DNA of 64,000 nucleotides from Rotaria macrura (taxonomy: Eukaryota > Rotifera > Eurotatoria > Philodinida > Philodinidae): NCBI GenBank assembly GCA_900239685.1, contig OENT01000153.1, positions 1 to 64,000 of the forward strand. Reading direction: 5' to 3'. Shown here piece after piece: positions 36,528-48,800 of this stretch; within the stretch, counting starts at the first letter, position 1; each line of letters starts with the position of its first letter. A program made the position numbers and the translations under genes. The notes below the pieces were generated by a model. The model saw only the letters and a list, made by a program, of their open reading frames with translations, ran no database searches and had not been told where the DNA came from.

Positions 36528-38823
36528 ATGGATATTGTTTATGAAACTAAAGCGGAAACTTCTTTTACCGATGATTACAAACCAAATAATAGTGATACTT
36601 TCGACGAATACTTACGTGTTTCAAATATGATTGAAAAGGTTATTTTTTTTTTATTTCAATTTAATTCAATTAAAAAAAATAAAACATTTCTTTTGCATAC
36701 AGTCTGATGTTACAGTCACAAGTAATTCTGAATATGGAAAAAAGGTACTGAAAAAAAATCTACACTGTACGGTTTGTGATGCAAAAGCATTTGGATATAA
36801 TTTTGATCGAATTACGTGTGAAAGTTGTAAAGGTAAAATGCTTTTTCTTTAAATTTACAAATAAGAATAATTGAAATAAATTAATATTCTTTTTAAGCTT
36901 TCTTCCGGCGAAATGCTCTGAGAAATATGGTAAATAAATCGAAATTATGTTCTTATAACCTTTCTTTATTTGTTGATAATTATGTTTAGAGAGATTTACA
37001 ATGCCGGTTCGGTGGCAATTGTGATATAACAATAGAAAATCGACGACATTGTACACATTGTCGTATCAAAAAATGCTTTGCTGTTGGTAAGTCGCATGAG
37101 ATTACACTTTACGGCACGGCCATGAATCAGCACTTTCGTTTTCTCGAACGTTTAAGATTGAAAAACGAGAGAAACCTTCTCGGTAATCCGAAGTGTATTA
37201 TCAACAGAATATTAAACTTGTTGCAAACTATAAGGAGATTTATATAAACTCCATTTTTTCTCTTGACACATGTTCAAATATAAATCTATCAAGTAATTTC
37301 ATCCAAACGATGCAGGTTTTTTACATGGTTTTTTTGTCTGCAAAATAGTCGAAAGTTGTTGCTATGAGATTTTATTGTAAGAATAAAACTAGCATACTGT
37401 AAAGATAAGACTATTTGCATCGTACTCATGTATCAATAAAAAAAAGAGACCAGTTTTATCTTTACAGTTTGAAATGGTAATTTACGAAAGTATCCTATGT
37501 ATAAATTGAAGAAAATATGGAAGTTCGTAACAAAATGAAATTCCGTGACGGGTGATTTTATTTAAAGCTGTTTTATTTGATGAAGCAAAAGTGGATAGTT
37601 AACGACCTGATATTCTGACAAGTTGTTAGAAATTCAATAACTTTTGAATGCTACCTTGATTTGAATTGTTCGTTCTTTCGTATAAAAATGATTTACTTAG
37701 AGTCACTTCAATAATAAACGTTAAGTTTGTTGAAATTCCATAACGTTTGACCTTGCAGTTTAAAAGAAATCATATTAAAGCTACTTTTATTATGTAACTG
37801 AAGACTATGAAATATTATTCAGTATAGAATAGAATTAAACGTATCAAAAAGAATAATAATTCTTATGAATTGTTAATATTCATTATCATTTCTTGTTGTT
37901 TTTTATGTTGTAGGAATGAGAAAAGAATGGATAAGAAGTGAAGAAGAAAAAAATAGAAGACATATTCAATTAGGAAAAAGTCAAAAAAACACTCAAGTAA
38001 AACGACGACTACAGGTTAATATCAGTTTTATTCATGTTTTTTTTTCCAAATATTTCTTAAATATCTTAAGTAGATTTCAATGTTACGGCAACCGGAACAT
38101 GTCAATTCAACAATAAGACTATGTTCATCAGATAGAATACGTTTAAATAATGTAGCTAATTGTTATGATCAATATACTGGTGAACCAAGTATAGTCGACT
38201 ATTCTGCACCACAAGAAGTTCTTTCGTTACGTTTACATGACTTTTATAATCGTAAAAAACCAATTATTATTAACTTTATAAGTTATTTTAAGCATTTACC
38301 TGAATTTCAACAATTAAATATTGATGATCAAGTATCATTAATAAAACAAAATATTCGCATTTTATTACCGGTTAATTATGCTCTACTAAAAGCTCCTATT
38401 CATTCACAATTTCGCTATACATGTATTCAAACTGTGGGCTGCGTTAATAATGTCAATTTACATTCAATGTATCAATACCTATCAAATGCTTTTGTTCCAT
38501 TTGCTACATTCGATCCACTTGTAATCAAATTATTACTGATTATATTATTTCTGACAACTAATTTACTGTCAACCAGTATCAATACAATCGAATATAAACA
38601 ATCGGAATACATAAAAACAATACAAGCAAATTACGTTGAATTATTATGGTCATACATGATCGAAAAATATGGTACACAAAGAACAGTACATTTATTTACA
38701 AAGGCCATCTCAAGATTTATACATTTGCAAATCATGATTGATCAAATTGACTCGATTATTCATTTAAATCATGATATACAATATATAGATTCACTTTTGA
38801 AAATTATTTTACATTTGACATGA
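36528..38823 (+). CDS. Nuclear hormone receptor, NR1J/HR96-DAF-12-like
   Basis: Exons 36528-36638, 36703-36832, 36898-36929, 36990-37086, 37914-38014 and 38074-38823 (1221 nt, 406 residues). The DNA-binding domain covers residues 59-124: zinc finger 1 uses Cys59, 62, 76 and 79, finger 2 uses Cys96, 102, 112 and 115, and Cys120 follows. The P-box is CESCKA, and FGYNF.RITCESCKAFFRRN, NCDIT and the post-finger GMRKEWIRSEEEKNRR closely follow insect HR96 (recalled). The hinge is basic. The ligand-binding domain begins near residue 200, with FISYFKHLPEFQQLNIDDQVSLIKQN as helices 3-5. The usual Gly-Asp after finger Cys62 is Asp-Ala here. The last helix reads SLLKIIL, without the glutamate of a normal AF-2. 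HR96-type receptors sense sterols and xenobiotics in other animals. The ATG directly follows the acceptor-like TTCTTTTAG. AATAAA is at 38901-38906. Confidence 0.92.
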
Positions 38824-38834
38824 AATAAACATGC

Positions 38835-38867
<33 letters not shown>

Positions 38868-41335
38868 TTAATCTCAATTGTATATTATTTGTTACATTCT
38901 AATAAATTGACTTGTGAAACCGAGTTCCTATTGTTTTTGTATTTATGAATAAATAAATGTACTCGAAAATGAACTAGTGTTTCACTAATTCATAGATCAT
39001 AGAATATGGGAAAACAGAAATTTTGGGATAACAATGTTTCGCCCTTCAAAAATCGCATTGACACTATGGCTTGAGTTATGAATCATTTTTCGAGAATTCT
39101 GATTCTCGTACCTGTAGCAATGACAGGAATCTTTGCATCCTAGTATAATATGCAACATAAATGTAGAAACTTTTGAAAAGTCACATTGGCTACTACATAT
39201 GTTTGCATACTATGAAGCTAAGCGCACCATACTATAGTTTATCATTGCTGAAATTTACAGTCATGTGTTTCTTCTACTTCAATACTTAGTTTCTAGATGC
39301 AACAACATCCGATAAATTATTATATCTTGTTAGTTGAAGTTTGTAGTTAACAATAGAATAGCAACATACTGCTAAGATGTAGCGTGATGACTAAATACAA
39401 AAATAATTATAATAGATAATCTACTTGAACACGTTTCTTGACTATAAATTTCAATTGGAGAAGTAAAAATTGTATAATGCTATTCATTTTAATTTCACAA
39501 GGTATGCTCTAATAACTGTTTTGTCCTTAAGTACTTTTTAATTAATTCATAAAATTGAAACTGTAAGGCTCATTTTCTTCAACCGATATATGCCTCAGTA
39601 CATCATTGAAACATAGCAGACGTGATGTGAGACTAACGATACTGATAAAATAAAGAAGCAGCCCCTCATCCGTTGTTTTCCTAATAACTTTTATTTATCA
39701 AAATATTTAACTATATTTATTCATAAGACGAAAGGATAGTTCTGTAGATTTTTCTTTTTGATATTGATACATTTGGAACAAAAGCCATGGATTTTTATTT
39801 TCAATAGTTTGCTATAGCCCGAACTATGTCTCTAATTAGACTATTGAATCAGTAGAACATTTTTCAAATTTGAATTGCACATGTTTTGAATAAGTACTTG
39901 TAAACTGCGTATACTCTATGCGCGTATAAATTTAGAAGATACACATTTCTATTGGATTGATAACGTCACATAGTCTATTTATATCCCAAATCAATTAGGA
40001 TGAGATTCGGAAATTGAGTGATCCGTTATTCTATTTTCAGCTTTCATTGCTTTCCGCTTTTTTCATCCATCTCTATCCTAAACTTATTAACATTGGTAGT
40101 TAATTTGACGGATTTACCTTTGAATGATTATTGCAACGTACAGATATCCGTATGTCTGTACAAAAGATGTTTAAATATTGCTTTACTAGTTTGTTTTGTG
40201 AGAAGAGAAAGCGTGTGAGAAATCACTGGTCTTACATTCAATTCTTCCTGACTTAATTTCGATAGTATTTTCTATCAATATAATTTTTTAAATGATTTTT
40301 AACTTGATACATAAAATGTCTGATCCTATAGATATTAATAAGAAGCAACAAAATTCGATAAATCTCACGTTTTCACATTACAGAATAAGTCCCCGTTAAA
40401 TATTTTGCAATGAAATCTCTGTTGAAAGATAATTTTTCCATGGGATTTAGAGAAAAACTCATATGTCTTCTTTAGACGACTAATTTCGTCTATTTAACTT
40501 TAAAGATAGTTTCGATGAAATAATTGATCGTCTAATAATTAGTTCTTCTTTTCGATCTATGTGCATCATTTCTCATGAATGTCGTAATTACCAAATAATT
40601 TCCTAAAGTCATATGCTACATAGGAAGTTTGAATTTCTTACCTACAATTAATCATTGGAAAAGCTTATAAATGAATAGATCAAAATGTGTGTTGACCGAC
40701 ACAACTGTAAAAGATTAAATTGAATTCATATTTAGAGAAAATTCTAGTATTTATCCAGTAAATTTCTGGTATCATTTCAATAGTTTTTTCTCGTCAATTC
40801 TAACAAAAGTTCGATCTCACTATTCATCCTTTCAGACATAATAATTATTTTCGATAAGAGTCTTTTAACAGATCGTCGTTGTTGTCAATCTCGAAAACAC
40901 CTACGTATCTAAATGAATTAATGAAAACAAGATATTCCAATTGATCAACACTACTATTTCGTTATTTTTGATAATTCAGAAAAGTAATTGATTCTTATGC
41001 ACCTAAATAAAATATATTTTACTTAACCTCGAAGCAATCTGTTTGATTCTCAGAGTTATAACATTGAATCATTTTTTGTGAAAATTTTTCGTACGAAATA
41101 AAAAAGATAAGTCCAAGGCTAAACATTGGTCCAATGATGTATGGTCTGATCTTTGACTCAAAATCTGACAAATTTTAGTGTGATCATTGTCACTCCATAT
41201 CCGTACGGAGGCGTATTTCTTCTAATCTCTTCAGTATCTGTATACATATAAATAGAGAGAGAGAGAGAGCGGAGATATTAATATTCACACTTCATTCAAT
41301 CATTCACTGGTTTTAGCCGTTTTTCAACTGACGTC
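38824..41335. other. Intergenic with microsatellites
   Basis: Begins with a compound TA/TG microsatellite at 38835-38867 in the nuclear-receptor 3' UTR, and ends with a GA run at 41254-41269 about 65 nt upstream of the next ATG. No coding signal; the only listed-size frame (40018-40218) is unsupported. Confidence 0.5.
38835..38867. repeat. Compound TA/TG microsatellite
   Basis: About eight TA units pass directly into about eight TG units, within the first 50 nt of the nuclear-receptor 3' UTR. Alternating purine-pyrimidine runs of this kind are prone to length change. Confidence 0.95.
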
Positions 41336-41989
41336 ATGACAACCGCTGTATCATTAGTACTTATTCTTGTGATCTTGGCCACCAGCACCAATGTTCAAGC
41401 TGAATATAATCGATTAGAATTAACCGTACTTTCATCGCCAGGCATAGATATTCAAACTGTGGAAGTTACTCCGATGCCAATTATAAATCCAGGTGAAGCT
41501 TTTCTTACTTTTGTTGCTGATCTCAAGCGACCGATAAGTAAGTGTGGATTTTCTTTGTATTACCTAATTCTGATGAATAATTTTCATTGACTATTAGGAA
41601 CCATCAAAACAACTCTTAAAATTACACGTACAGTAAGTGGTATTAGTCTTCCAATTAAATGCTACAAAGTCAATGGTGTCGATGTTGGCTCATGTACTTA
41701 CGATGATTTATGTACTGTTCTTAAAACTTTGCTACCATCGTTCAAACCCGAAACTTGTCCTGCGCCAATGGCTCAATATGGTATTGATTGTAATTGTCCA
41801 TTCAATATTCCAACTGGACAATTATCTATTGTAAGAGAAAGACTCGAAATACCTGATGCTCAATCGAGCATTGTTAGTTTCATGGCTACAGGGGATTTTT
41901 CAGTTCAATTGGATACAGAAGATAGTGTTGGAACTTATGCATCAATTATTATTAAATTTACTGTTAAATCAGTTAGACCATCTGGTTAG
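41336..41989 (+). CDS. Secreted ML-domain protein, GM2 activator-like
   Basis: Exons 41336-41537 and 41598-41989 (594 nt, 197 residues) with a 60-bp intron. A classic signal peptide ends near ATSTNVQA. The mature chain carries six cysteines in the spacing KCYK...SCTYDDLC...ETCPAP...DCNCPF, and ends in a beta-rich segment with DCNCPFNIPTGQLSI and ATGDFSVQL, which resembles the ganglioside GM2 activator branch of the ML lipid-binding family (CPF.IP.G and SGDYR are the vertebrate equivalents I recall). Such proteins lift single lipids from membranes for enzymes or transport; the ligand here is unknown. It is probably secreted or lysosomal. The 5' UTR contains an acceptor-like GGTTTTAG about 20 nt before the ATG. 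AATAAA follows at 42029-42034, only 40 nt past the stop. Confidence 0.82.
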
Positions 41990-44808
41990 AAGCAGTAAAA
42001 TTAATTCTTTTCATAGAAATTCAATTTCAATAAATCTAAGATAATATATACGGTGTCTTTTGTATGACTATTGAATAATAAGTGATTTCATGGAAATTTA
42101 TTTAATATCATAATATAAACAGATGCAATCATTAGTATTTCAAATCATTGAAAAATGAAAGATTAACATTGATCGGAATCTTCATTTCAACTTGACATAA
42201 GAAAACAAATGATGACTAGAGTGCGAATGTTCGATTAATAGAATTCATTCATTACACAATATAGTAGAATGAAAACAAATCAATTGACTATAGGGTGAGA
42301 AAATGTTTCTACTTGTAAAATCATATTACACATACTCATTATTTGATAATGTCAATAAGACTCGTCTCTCATCGATGATGACATAAAGACAAACATGTGT
42401 CAAAAGGCTCTTGCATTTATCATGACTCATTGATTTCTGTTCTACGATACATGATAATTGATAGCACGCATAACCAGACGATGATTAAACAATATAGTAT
42501 ACAGGTATATATTGCATTGAAGTTTAATGTACTATCAGATGAGACTGGTTAATATAGTAACTAAACAGCATCTAACAATCCATTGACTGATTGTATTATA
42601 AACACAACATGTAGATTTGATGAAATATATTTGCTTTGATTAATCTCTACATTTAGATTTTATGAGACAAAATAAAATTATGTCTTGCATAAAAGAGAGA
42701 ATCTTCCATTTGGAAGAATATATCGATAATCTTTAGTCTTTGCAACGTCAAAGTTTCTCTTCAACTTCTAATAGAAAACATGAGTGTCAGGACTGAGTTA
42801 CAATATTCTGAGATATGTTTCATGAATTAAAAATTAATTTATAGATGCTTCTCTATCTTCTATCTTGTTCTTCACAATCATCTAAAATTTCTATGTAAAC
42901 ATGCTATCGGTTTTTTTTCTTGTTTAAATGATTCCATTAGTCTCATATTGTTACAACTGTTATTTGAATACTTTTGAAATATGATATGAATTCTTGATGT
43001 AGAAAAATAACTCTAAAACCTTCCAACACCTTAGTATAAATCCTTCGGCCCCCAAGAGATTCAATTCTACCTATATAATAGTTAAATTATTAGATGTATT
43101 CTTAGTTTATCCGGAGGAAAACCTCCGTCTATGAAGTCGCTGTTCAATCAAGAAAACATTCATTCGATAAATTAAAGAAATCTTCAGAACAATGTGCTAT
43201 TCTGAAACTTCGTTTTGGATATCATAAAGTATTCCCCAATTTAAAGTATAATCTATTCTACATCACATAAATAAATGCGATTTTCGACTATAGATCTTTA
43301 TTTAAACACAATTCTCACTTATGATTCAACTAATTGTCAACTTTTTAACATTTCTAGTCTCTCATTTCTAAAGATATAGATCCATAAAAGGTATATGTTT
43401 TTGCTCATGAAATCATTTAAAATATTCTCATTATTCTACAATATGAAATCGTGGAAAAGTTTTTCAATCTCATTGAGAATTTTTCATTCTTCATAATTCT
43501 ACATCGAATTTTTCATATCATCTGAAAATGATACTGTTTTATCGAAATAACAAGTACGCACAAGTACCTGAATGACTTGAACATCACTCTAGAATTTTCT
43601 TTCTCACTACGTAATCATTGTCTTCATAGACAAGCTTCTGAACATAGACGGAAGTTTACCCATGAAATTAGTAACAAACATCAATGCATAATCCTATTAT
43701 CGAATTCTGTCCATTGTCTCAATAGGACCTATGCATATGGTTGCATAACTAAGTGTATATGTTATTCAAGTCAAAACTTAGCTACGACGACAAATTTTGT
43801 TTATAACATTATTTATTATTAATCGATTGTTAGTTTTTGCTGTTCATTTTCAACATACCATAAGTTCTGGACGACAACATATAAGAAAATCGTTTCAGCT
43901 ATTGAACAGATCATTTGTTTTTATGTAAGAATATGCCATCACTATTATGATCAACTTAATAAGAGACATGATCAAAGTTATATTCAATAAAGAATTAAAT
44001 TTCGTGTGAATCACAGCACTTGCAGTGATGCTAGATACAAACAAAAAAAGAATAGAGAAAAACAAAGTCCAGACAGCAACAACGAAGATGACTATCAATC
44101 ATCGTGAAAGAAGATATGCGAATTGAAACCTTTCAATGTGCGAATCATATCCAATATAATATTTGCTAAATAGGCGTCAACGACAAGATCCTCATAAGAT
44201 GGCCAATATTCGAGCACAGATGTTGAATAAAATTTTTCTTCTTTTCATTTTTTAATTTCCGATAAGTTCATATAAACAGAGTTTATTTGTCATTTCAATT
44301 ATTATCGGCATGAATATGTCTGTCTTGTTATCATACATGAATGGAATCGTATGATGGACAAAAATGAGCGAGAGTGAGTGAGAGAGAGAGAGAGAGAAAA
44401 GGAAAGAAAAGAACAGAGAAAATGCTCAATCATACGTATGTATATGTTTTATTCTGTGATTCTTCAATCGTTTCTTGTCTGATATCGTAAATTTTTCTAT
44501 TTGAAAGAAATTATTTTCGATAATATTATCAAAGACTGTTATCGTATGAAAAAAGTAAGTTAACAATAGCAAAAAAGACAAGTCATTTTAGTAGAGATCA
44601 AAGAAAATAAATAGTTTACCCTGCAGACAAATTTTGATTTTTTCCTTCTATTCTCTATTATCAAGCTCAACTATATGAGCAATTGTTGACTGAAGCATTC
44701 TGATTTCTGGTCTGGTCAATAATGTTCATAAAAAATAGGTTTTTCATTAACAATTATTATATCTTACATTTCTATGAAGTATAGACAAAGCCGATGTTTA
44801 AGAAGTAC
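41990..44808. other. Intergenic, nothing recognised apart from a GA run
   Basis: AT-rich spacer with no coding support; frames at 43577-43822 and 43895-44098 look like chance. A purine (GA) run lies at about 44371-44397. Confidence 0.5.
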
Positions 44809-44880
44809 GGGGATGTAGCTCACTTGGTAGAGCGCTCGCTTTGCATGCGAGAGGCACCGGGATCGATGCCCGGCATCTCC
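44809..44880 (+). tRNA. tRNA-Ala (anticodon TGC)
   Basis: A full 72-nt cloverleaf can be folded by eye. The 7-bp acceptor stem is GGGGATG with CATCTCC (one G-T pair), the D arm is GCTC/GAGC, the anticodon stem CTCGC/GCGAG carries loop TTTGCAT (anticodon TGC at 44842-44844), and the T arm is CCGGG/CCCGG with loop ATCGATG. The alanine identity pair G3-T70 is present. There is no intron. A run of six T about 12 nt downstream fits a Pol III terminator. The CCA is not encoded beyond one A. Confidence 0.95.
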
Positions 44881-45888
44881 ATTCAACATTCTTTTTTCCC
44901 TTCATTTTACATGCACGCCTAGAAAATTTATTCAATTTTTACTACATTAAAAAATTTGATCTAATGCTGGACAACGGAATCATATTGAACAAAAGGAGAA
45001 TATATATATATATATGATACGTTCAATAGTGTTACCTTGTTCTAAAGATTAATTTTCAAATTTATGTACGTAATTTTGTTCTTATTCATTCTTTCTTTCA
45101 CTTTTCACCTCCTTCCTATTGCACAAACTTTTCGTTGTTATTCATTTCAAGTGTTAAAATATGTGTTTCGTCTAACAAAACTAGTTATTATCGAATTGAA
45201 CTGTCGTCTATCTTCATTTTTTTCTAAGTTAATTGACTTCGACGGCAAGATAATAATAGATGAGTCGCATGTTAAATGTCGTTGTTTAATAATCGCCTTT
45301 GTTTTTGTTTCTTATTAATCTATTACATTTTGGCAAGAGAGTAAGTTCGTGAGAACACTTCTGTATGATAATGAAGACTACGAGTTATGTTGCTTTATTT
45401 TTCAAACAATGACAACAAAAATACAACGATTGGCTTAGGTCTGTATAATAATAATGATAATTAGCATTTTGCCACCTTGCATAGAAAATACTTTGTACAT
45501 AGATATACATCGTTTACATGTTTATATGATAACTATATCGAAAATATACATGAAATCAGTAGTTTCGATTCATTTTTTCGAAGTTCATCAGTCAATATAT
45601 GATAAAGTCAAATTCTGTCTAATAATATAAACTATCGATGCATCACTAGGATGTATTATCTTTTCGTTTCTTTTCTTTTTCGAAAGACAACAGCCGATAG
45701 TGCTGAATGAATGAGATAGACAATACAAAGTCTGTCTGTTGAGTAATGATGAAGCCAATGAAATATTTAAAGTAGACTTAAAGCAAAACATATTGACTCA
45801 TGATTGCTGCCGTTATTTCAGAAGAAATGTTTTTTCTTTCTGAATTTTTTACTTCAACATGCATTGTTATTTTATTTTTAGACTAACT
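44881..45888. other. Spacer between tRNA-Ala and lectin/EGF gene
   Basis: Pol III terminator-like T run after the tRNA, a TA run at about 44999-45015, and no coding signal. It ends in TTTTATTTTTAG, an acceptor-like site 7 nt before the next ATG. Confidence 0.5.
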
Positions 45889-48800
45889 ATGTTGGCACGT
45901 ACTTTGATTATTCTTTGTTCATTTCATCATTATGTCATCTCATTCAATATTGTATCTCAAGATGGTGATACAAAAGAATTAGGAATACGTATGTCTTTCT
46001 TAAATATATATACATGCATCCATATAAAGGGAATAGTCACAAATTAAGGAACTTTCCCCACCCTGGAAACGGAATCAAATGAAAGTACAGGGTGAGTATA
46101 GAACTGCTATGATGTCATTTTCTTTAGATCGTATCGTCTTTATGGACAAAACATTTAGAAATCTATGCAAGAAAAGTTATCTCCTAATTCGCGTATTTAC
46201 TGTCGGGATTCGATCTCTAACTCGTGTTGAGTCTCTGAAAAGTTGTGCTGAGCACAGAATTTGATTCTCTATCAAATGATATTATTTTTGGTAGGCGGGT
46301 GAGAGGCGGCCGTCATAGAACAAAGATTAGGGTTTAGTACGAAATACTCACTTTTCAGTTCAATTTAGCTAATAATTCTTGGCGGCATTCTCTATATCAT
46401 GTGTGCTAGGTCTCTAATCACTACTGCTACACTCAGAATTCAATTCTCTATCGAACGGTACCGTTTTTAGTATGGGTTATCGAGTAAAACATATTGCTAT
46501 AGCGTATCAATTGGGCTGTAGATTTCCTTGTGAGTTTTGGTGAAATTGTGGCACTCCCATGCTAGTAACGATGCTTTGCAGTAGGAATCTGTTTTATTAA
46601 AATGGAGGATTTCCTCCCCGAAAAATTGTTGATAAACACGGGGAGTCAACATCTTCATTTTCATGCAAAAACAGGGTGACATCTACAATCCCATTGGTGC
46701 GCGAGCAAAATATTTTTCCCGATAACCCGTATTAAAAACGGTACCGTTAGATAGAGAATTGAATTCTGAGTGTAGCAGTAGTGATTCGAGACGTAGCACA
46801 TATGATATAGAAAATGCCGCCAAGAATTACTAGCAAAATTGAACTGAAAAGTGATTATTTCGTACTAAACCCTGAATTTTGTTCCATGATGCACCCATCT
46901 ACTAAAAATAACACTATTTGATAGAGAATTAAATTCTGTACTCAGCACAACTTTTCAGAGACTCAAAACGAGTTAGAGATCGAAACCGGATAGGAAATAA
47001 GCGATCAGATGCTAACTAGGGCTGGCACTTTATCTTTATTTTACTCTGAAAAAGTAAAGTAAAGCATAGTAAAGTGAGCTTGAACTCCCACAATTGAATA
47101 CTGATTTTTGGATCTAGCAATATGTATCTATATTAGTGCAGCACTATTATCAATAATGATGCTGAGCCAAAATATCAGTAGCCAACTTTAAGTATTGGGT
47201 GCAGCCGCTAGGTTTCTACTACTTTTGCAAAACAAATTTTCTCCCAAAGTTGTTGAAAGCCGCTGGATTTACCCTAATAGTATTCTTTTCTCCGATTAAC
47301 AACTTATCAAAGACAGAATTACACGTCTCATCCACACTTGGCGTTCTAATTTATCTAATATTTGACTGTAATCAGGAACACAAGCACTTTGCACTGTATA
47401 ATTTTACTTTACTTTACCTTTTTCTGTAAAGTCCATTCATTTTAATTTACTTTACTGGATAAAGTATAGAATGTGCTTTCTACTGTACTCGATAAAGTAA
47501 AGACAAAGTGCCACACCTATTGCTAACTTTTCTTACATAGATTTCTAAATTTTTTTTCCATAAAAACGATACGATCTAAAGAAAACGACATCATAACAGT
47601 TCTATACTCACCCTGTACTTTCATTTTACTCCGTTTCCAGGGTGGGGAAAGTTCCTTGATTTCTGACTACCCCCTTTGTACGTAGTCTATATTTTCTGTT
47701 ATTTTAGGATTTAAAAAAGCAATTAAAGATGCAATTGAAAAAGTCGATAATCTAGCTATTGGTATGAACATATTTTTAGTTTGACGATATTTGGATTGAA
47801 TCTTATGTTTCTTTTCCAGTGTGTCCACCAGGAAGTTTCTTCTATAATGGTTCTTGTTATTTATATTTACCACCGAAACAGATAGACGATACGAAAGGAG
47901 TCCGATTAAATGATGTATCTCTTGATGAAGGTAAGATACTAAATAGGATAACTTATCGAGTAGAATAAATTTTATGATACAAAAATTTTACGAGAACAAA
48001 CAACAATTAAATTTTGTATTTGATGATGATGATGCAAATCTGATACATGATGATTTGTATCAAAGTCTTGAGATCGAGTATCGAACTTCATCATACAACT
48101 ATTCCAAATAACTATAAATTTAATGTCAGTCCATTAGATAGGATGAATTCTAGTGAGTTGATGTAGTAGTCATTTTTTAATGGTCGAAATCTTCAGCTTT
48201 CAATAAAACTCAAGTATCTTTTGTTGTCGATCGAAATTTAATGTCCTTCCAAAAATTGTATGTGCATGAAAGTTTTCAAAGGTTCTTAATAGCTTGAGAT
48301 GTGATTTTAAAATATCTTCACAAGCACCACAGGAGCCAAGAAAAATAAATTCGCCTAAACATTAGTACAATAATGATGAGTCTCGAGTTGGTAACTTTTC
48401 AAAACATATGATCGTGATTGATCAAGAATGAAATTTTGAATTTGTATTCACAAATACATGTGGGAGAACAGTTATCTAGAAACACGTAGTCGTAGAAAAA
48501 AATAAGAGCCAACAAGTTGCAATGTATTTGTGGGCTCTATATAAAAACTGAATAGTTACAATGTCAAATCGGATCACAGATGTCTCGCCGATGTATATCA
48601 TTTCAATTGTTCAAAATCAGGTTTATCTCTATCGTAGGATAGAGTAAGATGTCTATCAATGTATGAAAGCGTCCTATTGAGGCCGATATAGAGCCTTGAT
48701 GATTTTGTTTATCAACAAGTCCACCTATGAATGTATGCATAGAGTTAAACTATAAATAAGAATGTATACATATAATCAGGTAACTTGATTAATTGTCGCG

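Noticed and set aside
37380-37470. Short inverted repeat (ACTGTAAAGATAA and its complement) in the nuclear-receptor intron
   Set aside because: Only about 13 bp match, the arms are unequal and there is no duplication at the ends; too weak for a transposon call.
46497-46682. Open frame in the loop of the foldback transposon
   Set aside because: It lies in the arms' central loop, has no transposase likeness and is only 61 codons; it is a chance frame.
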